The notes under the pieces were generated by a model. That model saw only the letters and a program-made list of their open reading frames with translations. It had not been told where the DNA came from and did not search any database. From the NCBI GenBank assembly GCA_003151275.1, contig PLXC01000027.1, positions 16,631 through 80,630 on the forward strand: a stretch of DNA of 64,000 bases. The letters are read 5' to 3'. This document shows positions 8,507 to 17,122 of the stretch, in pieces. Numbering within the stretch: the stretch's first letter is position 1; the number at the start of each line of letters is the position of its first letter. This DNA comes from Candidatus Melainabacteria bacterium (GTDB lineage Bacteria; Cyanobacteriota; Vampirovibrionia; Obscuribacterales; Obscuribacteraceae). A program made the translations under genes and the position numbers.

Positions 8507-9556
8507 TCACAACTCCGGATCTTTGGCGTAGGAGCTCTTCAACGTTCGGCTCAACTCAGCCATGCTGGTTTCCATGCCGGATAACACTGCTTTGATATCA
8601 GACATCATCGCCATGGTGATCTCAATGTTGTTCTCAGCTGCGGGACTGGGTCGCAGCGACCCGCTTGTCGCTGCAGTATTTGCACGCCCAGTATTGGCAA
8701 TGACCCGTCCCATACCGATCCAAGCATCGATTACTAATTGTCGTCTATTTTTTCCATCTTGACGCCCCGGCAAGGGATGGTTCAAGTATTCCCAGACACT
8801 GCTTGGATAGGCTTTTGGAATCCGATCGCCCGAGCTCAGGAAAGACAGTAAAGTCTCTGGGAAAAGCCGGCTCATTTTTCGTTCGCGCCCCTCCTGACGG
8901 AGCATCAAGGATGAAAGCGCCATTTGCACCGTGCCGTCAAACACCTCCAGCACATTGGTCGGTATAGCGGAAGTCTTCGTAAGTGCGGTCGTGTACCCAC
9001 CAATTTTGGTTACTCCGCCACTGAAGAGGTTGGTGAAAGTGGTTCGGTGCTGCGCCCTGGCGTGTTCATCCGAAACCATGATTTTGAGGTCGTTGAGCTT
9101 GGACAGCTCGGAATCAAGCCTGGCGACGACCGAGTGCCAGTCGGAATCGGTTGTTTGGTAGTACTGAGAAATTTGTTCGTGCAAGTAGATGATTTTTTGG
9201 TGCATTCTTATGTCTTGCAGGGGATCGCCAGATTTCGGAACTGGCATTCTTTTTTGTTCCGCCAAGAGGCGCTCGTGCAGTGTGAAAATTCCTGTCAGCT
9301 CGGCAACCTCTCGAGCATCGGCGGACATCACGTTATCAGCGTTAGCATCAGACCGATCCGGCGCTCGTGCATCCGTTGCCTCTTTGGGCGAAACGATCCC
9401 GGCAGCACCATCGGAGTGAGTCGGTGCAGTGGGCTGGCTGTAGGCAGCGCTCTGGCAAAGGATGAGAGCGATAATACAGTTGGGCAGGCGGTATCCAATG
9501 GCTTTTGTCAAAAGCCAGACAGCGACTGCCATGCAGGTGCGATAAAAATAGATCAC
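8507..9556 (-). CDS. Hypothetical exported protein
   Basis: A 349-residue protein with a hydrophobic N-terminus (two closely spaced segments up to residue 40, ending SAAYSQ) that could be a signal peptide or anchor. A low-complexity Asp/Ala-rich stretch follows (45-80), then a helical region containing LHERLLAEQKR and LHEQISQYY, probably coiled coil, and a Met/Ser-rich helical C-terminus. No catalytic motif or family is recognised. The antisense frame is also long here but reads as a shadow. The gene is monocistronic as far as can be seen. Confidence 0.6.
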   Translation of the reverse strand: MIYFYRTCMAVAVWLLTKAIGYRLPNCIIALILCQSAAYSQPTAPTHSDGAAGIVSPKEATDARAPDRSDANADNVMSADAREVAELTGIFTLHERLLAEQKRMPVPKSGDPLQDIRMHQKIIYLHEQISQYYQTTDSDWHSVVARLDSELSKLNDLKIMVSDEHARAQHRTTFTNLFSGGVTKIGGYTTALTKTSAIPTNVLEVFDGTVQMALSSLMLRQEGRERKMSRLFPETLLSFLSSGDRIPKAYPSSVWEYLNHPLPGRQDGKNRRQLVIDAWIGMGRVIANTGRANTAATSGSLRPSPAAENNIEITMAMMSDIKAVLSGMETSMAELSRTLKSSYAKDPEL

Positions 9557-9675
9557 AGAGGCATATTAGCCGATCAAATGAGTGTCAATCAATCAGTCTG
9601 AAGATTGATCCCTGAGTGAGCGTTAATGGATTGTTTTGTCAAGAACATTGGCTCAGCCAAGAAACCCGGGTCGGG

Positions 9676-10101
9676 TCAATTTGAATTCTGCAACATAAGT
9701 GCGTTAGCGAAGCAAACCACCACATAAATCCAGATACAACTAAATAATATGTGCATGCATGTTTCGAATTTCTTGCCTACCCAAAGCTCTTTGGGATAAA
9801 CGAAAAATTGGCACCATAATCTCGCCGCCCAGTAGATGGTAAGCCACAATGAAAGCACCAGTCCTGCCTGACTTCGCACCAGCAGACATCCTGGAACGAA
9901 GAGGCAGATGCAGCCCATCAAGAACGAGTTGAATGCTACGAAAAAGCATTGCACGACAAACATATGTCGATTAAAGCCTGTGAGTTTGGGAAGGTCAGTC
10001 GCCCACTCGAATTTTTTCGGCAATCCAAAATGAAGAATCGCTACACCAACAAGAATGCTGCCGACTAAACGCAGGTTCATTTCCAGAAATGCAGTGTCCA
10101 T
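9676..10101 (-). CDS. Small four-helix membrane protein
   Basis: A 141-residue integral membrane protein with four hydrophobic segments (about 10-26, 46-68, 76-96, 113-135) and short polar loops. No family is recognised. It follows the TetR gene by 16 bp on the same strand and is the third gene of the operon starting at 12219, so it may act with the acyltransferase or be controlled by the same repressor. Confidence 0.65.
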   Translation of the reverse strand: MDTAFLEMNLRLVGSILVGVAILHFGLPKKFEWATDLPKLTGFNRHMFVVQCFFVAFNSFLMGCICLFVPGCLLVRSQAGLVLSLWLTIYWAARLWCQFFVYPKELWVGKKFETCMHILFSCIWIYVVVCFANALMLQNSN

Positions 10102-10117
10102 AGCGCCTCCAATTAAT

Positions 10118-10831
10118 TCACTTCTTTAGTGCGACAGTCTGAGCGCCGCCCGTGGTGGCATCGAGCCGAAACTCATTGATTAGCTTCAGTAATGTCGAAC
10201 GCACTGGTTTGAGTATTGCCACAGACATAAGCAAAATGAAAGTGACAATGAGTTCTGAGGATAATTCGATAAATCGTTTCGTCTTTTGCTGATCTGTCGA
10301 TGAATCGTGCAACCAGAAAAATATAATGCCCATATGATAAAGCCACAGGCAGTAAGGCAGAGCGTCTCTCAGATCCGATGGTACTTTTTCCTGACTACCG
10401 ACAATAACGCTATCGAAAAGTAATTGCGCTTTCTGTCGAATTTCGATCGAATCCGCACCAAAGGGACTAAGCGGGCTGTCGGGATCAGCACCAAATCGAA
10501 AGAGTGAGCGCAACACCATCCTGTAAGGCAGAAGCGCGGCTAATTCAGCATGCAGAACACCAGTCAGGCGACGCTTCATCGTTCTTGCCGATCTGAGAAC
10601 CGGTTGGCACGCAGCTATCTGATCATCCAAAGTCAAAGCATACAATCCAAGAACAAGGTGCTCTTTCGACGGGAAATAATAGTAGGCATTTCCGAGCGCC
10701 ACTCCACATTTTTCAGCTATGCCGCGCATGGTCGTCGCCTCATATCCCAGCTCTTGGAACATGGAAATGGCGGAGTGCAAAATCAGATCTTTCGTTCTTT
10801 CACCCTTGCTTGATTTTTTTTGAGTGATCAT
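10118..10831 (-). CDS. TetR/AcrR-family transcriptional regulator
   Basis: A regulator of 237 residues. The N-terminal helix-turn-helix is clear (TKDLILHSAISMFQELGY, then GNAYYYFPSKEHL) and the rest is a helical ligand-binding domain with a hydrophobic late segment. The ATG at 10831 overlaps the stop of the upstream acyltransferase gene as ATGA, so the two are translationally coupled; the frame is open 11 codons further but that start is less likely. Two TGAAC-N2-GTTCA palindromes at the operon promoter are the probable operators, giving an autoregulated unit. Confidence 0.88.
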   Translation of the reverse strand: MITQKKSSKGERTKDLILHSAISMFQELGYEATTMRGIAEKCGVALGNAYYYFPSKEHLVLGLYALTLDDQIAACQPVLRSARTMKRRLTGVLHAELAALLPYRMVLRSLFRFGADPDSPLSPFGADSIEIRQKAQLLFDSVIVGSQEKVPSDLRDALPYCLWLYHMGIIFFWLHDSSTDQQKTKRFIELSSELIVTFILLMSVAILKPVRSTLLKLINEFRLDATTGGAQTVALKK

Positions 10832-12219
10832 GTCTTCAGCCTCAAGAGGGGAAGCCATAACCAATTGGTCAGAACCACGTATGAATAAACACTTGCCAGG
10901 GCGATGAAGAGTGTGTTGAGCAGCGCATGACCGATAACAAATTCAGGTCCCTTCGGCCAGTCAGTGTCGCTAAAGTAAAACCGATCTACCAGCAGTCTCA
11001 GAATCCAGAAAATTGCGATTACTGCAGCTAGATACATCGCGGCTTTCTCGCCGATCATCAGTTCATCGTGCAACGCAAATGTGAGCCAACCGAAGGCTAT
11101 GATCATCAGCCCTACATATGCGGCATAGTTGAGCATGATTTTGCGATTGAAATTGCTCAATCGTTTTAGCTCCTCCTTCCAGTGCAAACGAAACGGTACT
11201 TGCAGACCCGCCATCAAAGTGCAAAAGTGTCCAATCGCGGCTAACCACAAGGCGGTGCTGAGAAGCTGCGACGAGGTCTGATGCGCCACTACTTGATGTA
11301 CTGCAAGGGAGAGCGGCTCAATGAATGCAGCTCGAAATGGATCGTTGAACAGCAGAGAAATGGGGGCGATAATCCAGGCCAGCGTAATCGCTCGTGCCAA
11401 TGGCGTGGGTAGCTTCTTGGTGATTGACAGTTGTTTTTCCATCAACAGACCGAAGCCTTGGATCAGAAAATATAGAAGGGGCAGTCCCCAGAGCTGTCCA
11501 CTGGGATAGCTAATTGCTGCTTCGTGCAATAAGCCTGAGATAGCAAAAATGGCAAATATTGCAGAGCGTGGTTTAAGCCATCGACGCAAAATGGGCAGAA
11601 ACAAAAGCTTGTCCATTTCGACAAAAGCTCGGTTCCAACGCCGGCTCCAAAAATCTTGTAGCGAAATGCTGAGCAAAGGAGCGTCAAAGAGCGGCTGGAC
11701 ATTCCAACCTAGCAATCTAAGAGAGCATGTAAGCATGCTGGCATAACCCAGGTGGATCGTGAACAACAGTGCCACCAGACCTAGCCAACCGGATGCAGGC
11801 AGCGGGCAGAACGATGAAACAACAAGCAAGATCAAACCGATCCAAAAGCAAATGTAGCCTTGCACAAATCTGCGTCCGTCCTCGACGCACTTTTCCCTGC
11901 CGGCAAACGGCAATGGATCCATCCCTGGCCAGGCAGACATGTAAATGAGCAATCCAACCGTAGAAAACTTTCGCAGTTCCTCGATTGGTTGCAGTAAGAG
12001 AACGGACGCTTTGATCGTAAACAGGAGCCCGACGCTGCCGAACCAGAGTCTTTGCCACGGTTGAAAGATTGGAAAAGCTAAGGCCAACGCGGCGACGAAG
12101 CCACATGGTATTGCAACGGCTAGTGCTCTTCGACTTTGTTGTCTACCGGTTAAATAGCAGCTGGCACATAACAATAGCCAGTAAATGAGAAAACTAATGA
12201 AAAAATTCGGGGTATCCAT
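10828..12219 (-). CDS. MBOAT-type wax synthase-like acyltransferase
   Basis: A polytopic membrane protein of 463 residues. It has the WSRRW block (residues 191-195) and the GLLHEA segment with the putative catalytic His232, features of plant-type wax synthase/MBOAT enzymes that acylate alcohols or glycerolipids. The membrane region extends about 150 residues beyond the usual wax-synthase core, ending in LRLKT. ATG at 12219 follows AAGAAG; the ORF opens 15 codons earlier, but that stretch overlaps the operators. It heads an operon with TetR and a small membrane protein. Confidence 0.75.
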   Translation of the reverse strand: MDTPNFFISFLIYWLLLCASCYLTGRQQSRRALAVAIPCGFVAALALAFPIFQPWQRLWFGSVGLLFTIKASVLLLQPIEELRKFSTVGLLIYMSAWPGMDPLPFAGREKCVEDGRRFVQGYICFWIGLILLVVSSFCPLPASGWLGLVALLFTIHLGYASMLTCSLRLLGWNVQPLFDAPLLSISLQDFWSRRWNRAFVEMDKLLFLPILRRWLKPRSAIFAIFAISGLLHEAAISYPSGQLWGLPLLYFLIQGFGLLMEKQLSITKKLPTPLARAITLAWIIAPISLLFNDPFRAAFIEPLSLAVHQVVAHQTSSQLLSTALWLAAIGHFCTLMAGLQVPFRLHWKEELKRLSNFNRKIMLNYAAYVGLMIIAFGWLTFALHDELMIGEKAAMYLAAVIAIFWILRLLVDRFYFSDTDWPKGPEFVIGHALLNTLFIALASVYSYVVLTNWLWLPLLRLKT

Positions 12220-12234
12220 TGTGCTATCTTCTTT

Positions 12235-12265
12235 TTGAACACGTTCAGATTTGAACCTGTTCAAA
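12235..12265. promoter_or_regulatory. Pair of TetR-type operators, TGAAC-N2-GTTCA
   Basis: Two palindromes lie side by side: TTGAACACGTTCAG (12235-12248) and TTTGAACCTGTTCAAA (12250-12265). They sit just downstream of the -10 element of a consensus promoter and upstream of the acyltransferase start, where a bound repressor would block transcription. Their 15-bp centre spacing and the tetR gene inside the operon make autoregulation the natural reading. Confidence 0.75.
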
Positions 12266-12293
12266 TTATACTCTAACGCCCTCTCCTGTCAAG
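12265..12293 (-). promoter_or_regulatory. Consensus sigma-70 promoter of the MBOAT-tetR operon
   Basis: On the minus strand TTGACA (12293-12288) and TATAAT (12270-12265) are separated by 17 bp, an exact match to consensus. Such a strong promoter fits tight repression by the operators immediately downstream. Confidence 0.8.
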
Positions 12294-12401
12294 AGTTCGT
12301 ACATATCGGTTCAACGCATGATCTGAGTGCGCACAACTGGCGGCGCCCCCAGGTGTGGACTGAGCTTTGTAAGCTCTCGCTGTCCTTATTTTCTCAGGAT
12401 T

Positions 12402-12944
12402 TCAGTATGCCATTGCTTTTTGAAATACGCTGTAGACAAATGAGTCAGCAATCACGATGTGGACTTCCGTCAGTCGTTCGTCTGATCGGCAGAACTCTTC
12501 GATGGCGTGAACAGCGACGAGAGCCGATTTTTCGACTGGGTAGCGTGCGTGATCCCCGATGCCCAATGGAGTTAAAGCTACAGTTTTCAAGCTGTAGTCA
12601 GCGGCAACTTTGAGGGCGTTCGTATAAGTCTCGGCCAGGTATTCTTCTTCGCTGGCGGAGCCTCCCTGCCAGTTTGGACCGACTGCATGAATGACATATT
12701 TTGCCTTTAATAGGCCGCCGTCAGTGACGCATGCGTGTGCAACTTGAATCGGTCCTTCGTGTTCAATTATTCGCTTGCACTCGGCGAGCAAAGGCGCTCC
12801 AGCTGCGGCGTGAATTGCTTTATTTGGTCCACGCCCCGGCTTCAGGTCAGAACTGGCGTCGTTAATAATTGCGTCCACATTCGACTTTGTGATATCGCCC
12901 AAGGAAAGCCCGATCATCGTGGAATAGATCAGTTTTTGCGTCAT
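12402..12944 (-). CDS. Macrodomain protein (divergent ADP-ribose-binding loop)
   Basis: A 180-residue stand-alone macrodomain. The order is intact: GDITKSNVDAIINDASSDL at about 17-35, AIHAAAGAPLL near 43-53, VIHAVGPNW near 84-92 and a Gly loop at 127-132. Such proteins bind ADP-ribose or remove it from proteins. Here the usual AANS of the first loop reads DASSD, and the second glycine loop reads PLGIGDHARYP instead of the usual STGxxGYP, so hydrolase activity is doubtful. Gene alone between an operon promoter and a secreted protein gene. Confidence 0.8.
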   Translation of the reverse strand: MTQKLIYSTMIGLSLGDITKSNVDAIINDASSDLKPGRGPNKAIHAAAGAPLLAECKRIIEHEGPIQVAHACVTDGGLLKAKYVIHAVGPNWQGGSASEEEYLAETYTNALKVAADYSLKTVALTPLGIGDHARYPVEKSALVAVHAIEEFCRSDERLTEVHIVIADSFVYSVFQKAMAY

Positions 12945-13037
12945 TTCCCGACCCTGTTTTGTGTATCTAAGTATCAGACCATATTTTGCTAGCCAACACT
13001 CTATCCGACATAAAGCATTAGGGATTGCTTTAGCTTG

Positions 13038-13856
13038 CTACTGCTTGGGCACTAGGTCTTGCCGTCCCGTTTTGTTTAGAAATTCTGCAAAAAGTTTTTT
13101 CAAATCAAGACCGTTTAGAGTGTCCATATCTGAATAGGGTTTCGATCTTTTCATCAACAGTTCGTTGCGTTGCATTTGAATTGCAGCGCCGTTGCCGTCG
13201 AAGTTTCTGATGGATGCGTCGAGTTGGACCAGTCCGTCATCCAGCGGGATGTAGGTGCCGATTTGTTGGACTTGATTTGAAGCAGCAATCTCTTGTTTCT
13301 TTCCGTCGACAGTGATCTGATTTGTGAGAACTTTCAAGACTACTTGCGATGGATCCGTTTGGATAACTTCCTCGCGCAAAGCTCGGAGATATGCGGTTCC
13401 ATGTGTAAGTTCAACTTTGCGCGTATGAGGAATTTCGATGAATTCCCAGACTTGCCCGGTTTTGTCGCGCTGATGCCCATGAATGGCGTCACTTACTTCT
13501 TTCACCACAGTGTGAGGGGAAGCGTTGGCACCAGTCTTGCAATCTTGCACGAAATCAACCGTCTTGGTTTCAGAGTGCCACGCACCGGCAAGCCAGTTTG
13601 GAATGGGAAACCAAATGTTTTCGGGCGTAAGACTTTGCAATTTCGCTTCGTCGAATTGATTGCCGACTTGATATTGGTCAGGCAGACTCGGTAAAGTTTC
13701 GTCATGATTGATCTCGGCGCGTAGTGGTGCTTTGATTCTAAGTGTGTTTGTTTCTTGGGCTGGAGCTGCCGCGATAGAAAAGAAGATCGCCCAAAGTAAT
13801 ATGTGAATATGCATGTTGAAACGTCTTGGAAGAATTGCCCATCTCTTTGCCTTCAC
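13038..13856 (-). CDS. Hypothetical secreted protein
   Basis: A 272-residue protein with an N-terminal signal peptide whose hydrophobic core is LLWAIFFSIAAAP, cleavage likely near AQE. The mature part is beta-rich with the segment WLAGAWHSETKTV, and no active-site motif is recognised. GTG at 13856 gives a long basic n-region; ATG at 13814 is an alternative start closer to the hydrophobic core. Neither has a clear ribosome binding site. It is divergent from the Cys-rich protein gene at 14128. Confidence 0.6.
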   Translation of the reverse strand: MKAKRWAILPRRFNMHIHILLWAIFFSIAAAPAQETNTLRIKAPLRAEINHDETLPSLPDQYQVGNQFDEAKLQSLTPENIWFPIPNWLAGAWHSETKTVDFVQDCKTGANASPHTVVKEVSDAIHGHQRDKTGQVWEFIEIPHTRKVELTHGTAYLRALREEVIQTDPSQVVLKVLTNQITVDGKKQEIAASNQVQQIGTYIPLDDGLVQLDASIRNFDGNGAAIQMQRNELLMKRSKPYSDMDTLNGLDLKKLFAEFLNKTGRQDLVPKQ

Positions 13857-14058
13857 TGATCGTGCCTCATTGCTAAAGAACTAATTGTACCTGTTATAGC
13901 TGCTGACTATGCTGAAATTTTGACTTGAGCAGATCAGCTCCATTATTCTTGAGGTGCCACCACCAGCGGGGCGAAGATTTGTCCTGGCATCGGTAACCAA
14001 TCCTCTGGCATGTCCGAATGCGGTTGTAATGTGTTATACACTTACCGTATTATTTTAG

Positions 14059-14086
14059 GTGCCCCCCGTATTGGCGGGCACTTTTT
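14059..14086 (+). terminator. Orphan rho-independent terminator or attenuator
   Basis: GTGCCC (14059-14064) pairs with GGGCAC (14076-14081), followed by TTTTT. No plus-strand gene ends upstream of it; the preceding gene is on the other strand. It lies 42 bp before the Cys-rich protein gene, so it either ends a small unannotated RNA arising in 13860-14058 or acts as an attenuator in the leader of that gene. Confidence 0.5.
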
Positions 14087-14127
14087 CGTGGTAAGAAATA
14101 TATGTGGTATCAGGGGTTTCACTTAGT

Positions 14128-14454
14128 ATGAGATGCATTTTCAACGAAATTCCGGTCTGGCGGCACTATTTGCTGCAGTCGATAGTCCTCGGCGTCTTGT
14201 TTGCCGATCCCGCGTTCGCTGCAAAGGGTCCGGTCGCTGCTCCTCGTACGATGCCGCTTTGGCTGTCAATTTATAAGATGGTTCCCCCGGATGCGTGGAC
14301 GATCATCGCTGTAATTGGTACCTGTTTCGTCATGTGGTTGCTTTTTTTCCAAATGAAAGACTGCAAATGTAAATGCGGCATATCATGCAAATGCGCATGT
14401 AAATGCTCAGCTAGTTGCCCGTGCCAAGCTCCAGCCCTCAAGTTGAAACGTTAA
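14128..14454 (+). CDS. Membrane protein with a Cys-rich metallothionein-like tail
   Basis: A protein of 108 residues from ATG 14128 (a GTG at 14104 is in frame). An N-terminal segment (LLQSIVLGVLFADPAFAA) looks like a signal peptide, a second helix (WTIIAVIGTCFVMWLLFF) anchors it, and the tail contains nine Cys in 21 residues as C-x-C and C-x3-C repeats (CKCKCGISCKCACKC, then SASCPC). This density suggests metal binding at the membrane face. A hairpin AAAGGC/GCCTTT with short T run at 14530-14546 may end transcription. Confidence 0.6.
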   Translation: MRCIFNEIPVWRHYLLQSIVLGVLFADPAFAAKGPVAAPRTMPLWLSIYKMVPPDAWTIIAVIGTCFVMWLLFFQMKDCKCKCGISCKCACKCSASCPCQAPALKLKR

Positions 14455-14529
14455 GAACGAAATTAAATGCAGGTCATTAGCATTTAGCGTTTCTGTAACA
14501 ACAACCTTCTAATATTCAAAAGTGCTTCT

Positions 14530-14546
14530 AAAGGCAATCGCCTTTT
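14530..14546 (+). terminator. Weak terminator after the Cys-rich protein gene
   Basis: AAAGGC, AATC loop, GCCTTTT. The stem is six base pairs and the T run is only four, so this is a weak candidate. Confidence 0.35.
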
Positions 14547-14573
14547 GCGATGTCGCCTCATTTGACTGGCTAA

Positions 14574-14589
14574 TCCCAATTTATTGGGA
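14574..14589. promoter_or_regulatory. Palindrome upstream of the lysozyme-like gene
   Basis: TCCCAAT, TT, ATTGGGA: a perfect 7-bp inverted repeat 21 bp before the ATG at 14611. It may be an operator; no T-tract follows. Confidence 0.35.
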
Positions 14590-14610
14590 AAATTGTGCTG
14601 CAGGATTTCC

Positions 14611-16230
14611 ATGTCTCGAACATCAGGTATCGAAAGCTTTCATATGCCGAGTCTGACCAATGATTCGGTAACATTGTCGACCAATGTTCAAGACATGATG
14701 CCAGGAAATTTTCCGAAAACTCAATCAAAAGAACTTCCTAATGCGCTCAATTTCAGCGCGGATATTTACCCTGGGCAGTCGACCGACTCACAGAATGCGC
14801 TCACTGCTGAACAGATCAAGCCTGTGTTCGACAAAGCCTCAGGCGTTAACTTTACCAGTGCCGCGGACAATGAAAAGAACAACGTGCAACCAGATTTCTT
14901 TCTGGGTGAAGATGGAAAATTAAGAGCTAATCCGAATAAGACAACGCCAGTTGAAGATGGATCTATTAACATTCAACTACAGACAAAGAACAAGACTGAG
15001 ACTGACGCTACTAAGTATGCGGATCAAATGCAGAAGGCGGCGGTGAAGGATTTGATCAATTATTTTAAGCAAGGAAATCCGAACGCTCGAATACCGCAAC
15101 ATTGGCTAGACATGCTGAGCAAGGAACCGGATTTACCATCCGCGGCAGTGCCGTTAAGTGTTTCTCGGCGTGAAACAAGTCCAGAACCTACTACGCAGCC
15201 TGGGCAAGATTCTTCTCGTCAACAATCCACACAGAGTCAGCCGCAAAACACTGGCGGCAGCAGCAGTGGGGGTGATGGCGGTGGTGGTGGCGGGGGTGGT
15301 GGCGGACATCGGGGCGGTGGTGATGGCAACACCTCTCGGTCGAGCGATGCTTCGACAGGTCCCAATGTCACTTTGAATCCATCGTCGCCCAAAGCTATGC
15401 AAATCATGGACTACTTTGTCGAGAAGGGATTGACACCGCAACAAGCGGCTGGAATTACGGGCAATCTACAGCGCGAGTCGCATCTCAACCCTGGTATCAG
15501 CGAGAGCGGTGGCGGCGGATACGGTTTGGCGCAATGGACCGGTGAAAGACGCGAGGCACTCCAGAGCTACGCTGCCAGCCAGGGACAACCTGTTTCCGAT
15601 ATGAAAGTTCAATTGGATTTCCTCTGGAAAGAAATGACGACGAGAGAACCCGCTGCACTCGAAGCTTTCAAGGCTGACCCGAACATGAGCGCATCCGAGG
15701 CGGCAAAAGTATTTAGCGAAAAATTTGAAAGACCCGGTGTGGTCGCGATGAACGATAGAACAAATGGCGCCGAACAGTTTCTTGCCGCGTACAAGAACGG
15801 TGGCGACAAAGGTACTACAGCTGACAAAGCACCCGCACCAACTGAGTTCAACGCGCAGCTAGTATCAGCGATCAAGCAACAAGACGCAAATATGTCAGGT
15901 ACAGGAAGGTGCGCTAAAGCTGTGCAACAGGCGCTAGCCCACTGCGGTCTTCCTGAATTCCTGGGCACAGGCAATGGTGGTCAGATGGACAAACCTTTAT
16001 TGAATAGTGGCAAATTCACTGAAGTGTCCTATAAAGATGCGAAGCCTGGAGACATCATCGTTAGACCACCCAGTGCGAATCCACACAACAACAGTGTTTA
16101 CGGTGACGTATCTGTGATAACTGCCAGGAGTGGCGACAATATCACTCAAACAAACGACGCTACTTACCAGTTCAGAAAAGAAAATCCTCGATACGATGGT
16201 CAAGCCAAGTTTTTGAGGTATACAGGTTGA
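14611..16230 (+). CDS. Phage-tail-lysozyme-like protein with Gly-rich linker and CHAP-like end
   Basis: A 539-residue protein. Residues 1-200 are polar and unrecognised; a Gly/Ser linker with a run of about ten Gly lies near 220-240; residues 255-395 match the phage tail lysozyme fold (ITGNLQRESHLNP with the catalytic-type Glu, YGLAQWTGER); a C-terminal 120-residue module resembles CHAP/NlpC peptidases with Cys434 (GTGRCAKAV), but the usual GHV block reads GDV, so the His is missing. ATG 14611 is chosen because AGGA lies five bases before it. No signal peptide is seen; export route unknown. Confidence 0.75.
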   Translation: MSRTSGIESFHMPSLTNDSVTLSTNVQDMMPGNFPKTQSKELPNALNFSADIYPGQSTDSQNALTAEQIKPVFDKASGVNFTSAADNEKNNVQPDFFLGEDGKLRANPNKTTPVEDGSINIQLQTKNKTETDATKYADQMQKAAVKDLINYFKQGNPNARIPQHWLDMLSKEPDLPSAAVPLSVSRRETSPEPTTQPGQDSSRQQSTQSQPQNTGGSSSGGDGGGGGGGGGGHRGGGDGNTSRSSDASTGPNVTLNPSSPKAMQIMDYFVEKGLTPQQAAGITGNLQRESHLNPGISESGGGGYGLAQWTGERREALQSYAASQGQPVSDMKVQLDFLWKEMTTREPAALEAFKADPNMSASEAAKVFSEKFERPGVVAMNDRTNGAEQFLAAYKNGGDKGTTADKAPAPTEFNAQLVSAIKQQDANMSGTGRCAKAVQQALAHCGLPEFLGTGNGGQMDKPLLNSGKFTEVSYKDAKPGDIIVRPPSANPHNNSVYGDVSVITARSGDNITQTNDATYQFRKENPRYDGQAKFLRYTG

Positions 16231-16335
16231 CCTGAAAGAGTCGTGCCATACGTCAATATTTCCAAAACAGATCCATCGACGCTGGACGTTTGGTGAGATC
16301 TCATTTGGTTGATTTGCTAACTTTTAACGTTAGTT

Positions 16336-16995
16336 TTACTTCGCGAGCGCACTTGCTGCAGATTCGATTAGTCCGACGAGCTCCTGCGGAGGAATCGCTC
16401 CAGAAGCGATAATTTCTCCATTCAAAATGAAAGTAGGAACAGCACTAATGCCCATCAAGCGTCCTTCTTTCTCTTCTTTTCTAACTTCATCAATTCCTGC
16501 CTCGCTATTCAGAAAATCGCGAGTGCTTTGTGCCGACAATCCTGCTTCTTCAGCTGTTGAAACCAACACCTCCGTGTCACCGATATCGGCTCCATCGTAG
16601 AAATATTTGCGGAAAAGTATTTCAGACAAAGCATGTTGCTTTCCTTGTGTTCCTGCAAACCAGATCAGGCGATGTGCTTTGAAAGTGTTTGGCACCCGTG
16701 TCATTGCGGCAAAGTTGAACTTCACTCCGTTTTCAGCGCCGGCCGTTGACAATCGGTTGTGCATTGCAGACATGTCCGAGCTGCCAAATTTTTTGGCCAT
16801 ATATTCTTTTCGGTCCGCGCCTTCCGTCGGCATGTTCGGGTTCAGTTCAAAAGGTTTCCAGCTAGTTTGGACGTTGAGCTTGGAATCCAGCGATTTGAGG
16901 GCTTCATCGAGTCGTGCCTTGCCGACGTAACACCAGGGACAGATGACATCCGAATAAATATCCAACTGGATACTGGGGTTTCCTGTTACAGCCAT
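16336..16995 (-). CDS. DsbA-family oxidoreductase, FrnE type
   Basis: A 219-residue cytosolic thioredoxin-fold protein. It starts with the strand LDIYSDVICPWCYVGK containing the CPWC redox motif (Cys19, Cys22), then the helical insertion (60-150), and the cis-Pro block GISAVPTFILNG near 182-193. This is the FrnE/2-hydroxychromene isomerase-related branch, which forms or isomerises disulfides. No signal peptide, so it is probably cytoplasmic. The gene stands alone, convergent with the lysozyme-like gene; a weak hairpin CTAAC/GTTAG with TTTT at 16317-16337 separates them. Confidence 0.9.
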   Translation of the reverse strand: MAVTGNPSIQLDIYSDVICPWCYVGKARLDEALKSLDSKLNVQTSWKPFELNPNMPTEGADRKEYMAKKFGSSDMSAMHNRLSTAGAENGVKFNFAAMTRVPNTFKAHRLIWFAGTQGKQHALSEILFRKYFYDGADIGDTEVLVSTAEEAGLSAQSTRDFLNSEAGIDEVRKEEKEGRLMGISAVPTFILNGEIIASGAIPPQELVGLIESAASALAK

Positions 16996-17122
16996 TTTGT
17001 TAGCCTCCTGCTTGTTGCGTTACGGAAGTCATTCTATCCAACATATTTGATCGATAGCTTAATGCACATTTTTTGTTCTGAAGATTCAGTCAGTTTGCGC
17101 ATTCCCAAGTATTATGGTGTAG

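Noticed and set aside
8924..9601. 225-residue plus-strand ORF
   Set aside because: It lies antisense to the exported hypothetical protein, its product has odd composition and no ribosome binding site supports it.
16557..16580. GATATC palindrome copy inside the DsbA gene
   Set aside because: CACCGATATCGGCTCC is within coding sequence and lacks the flanking TAAA/TTTA arms, so it is probably coincidence.
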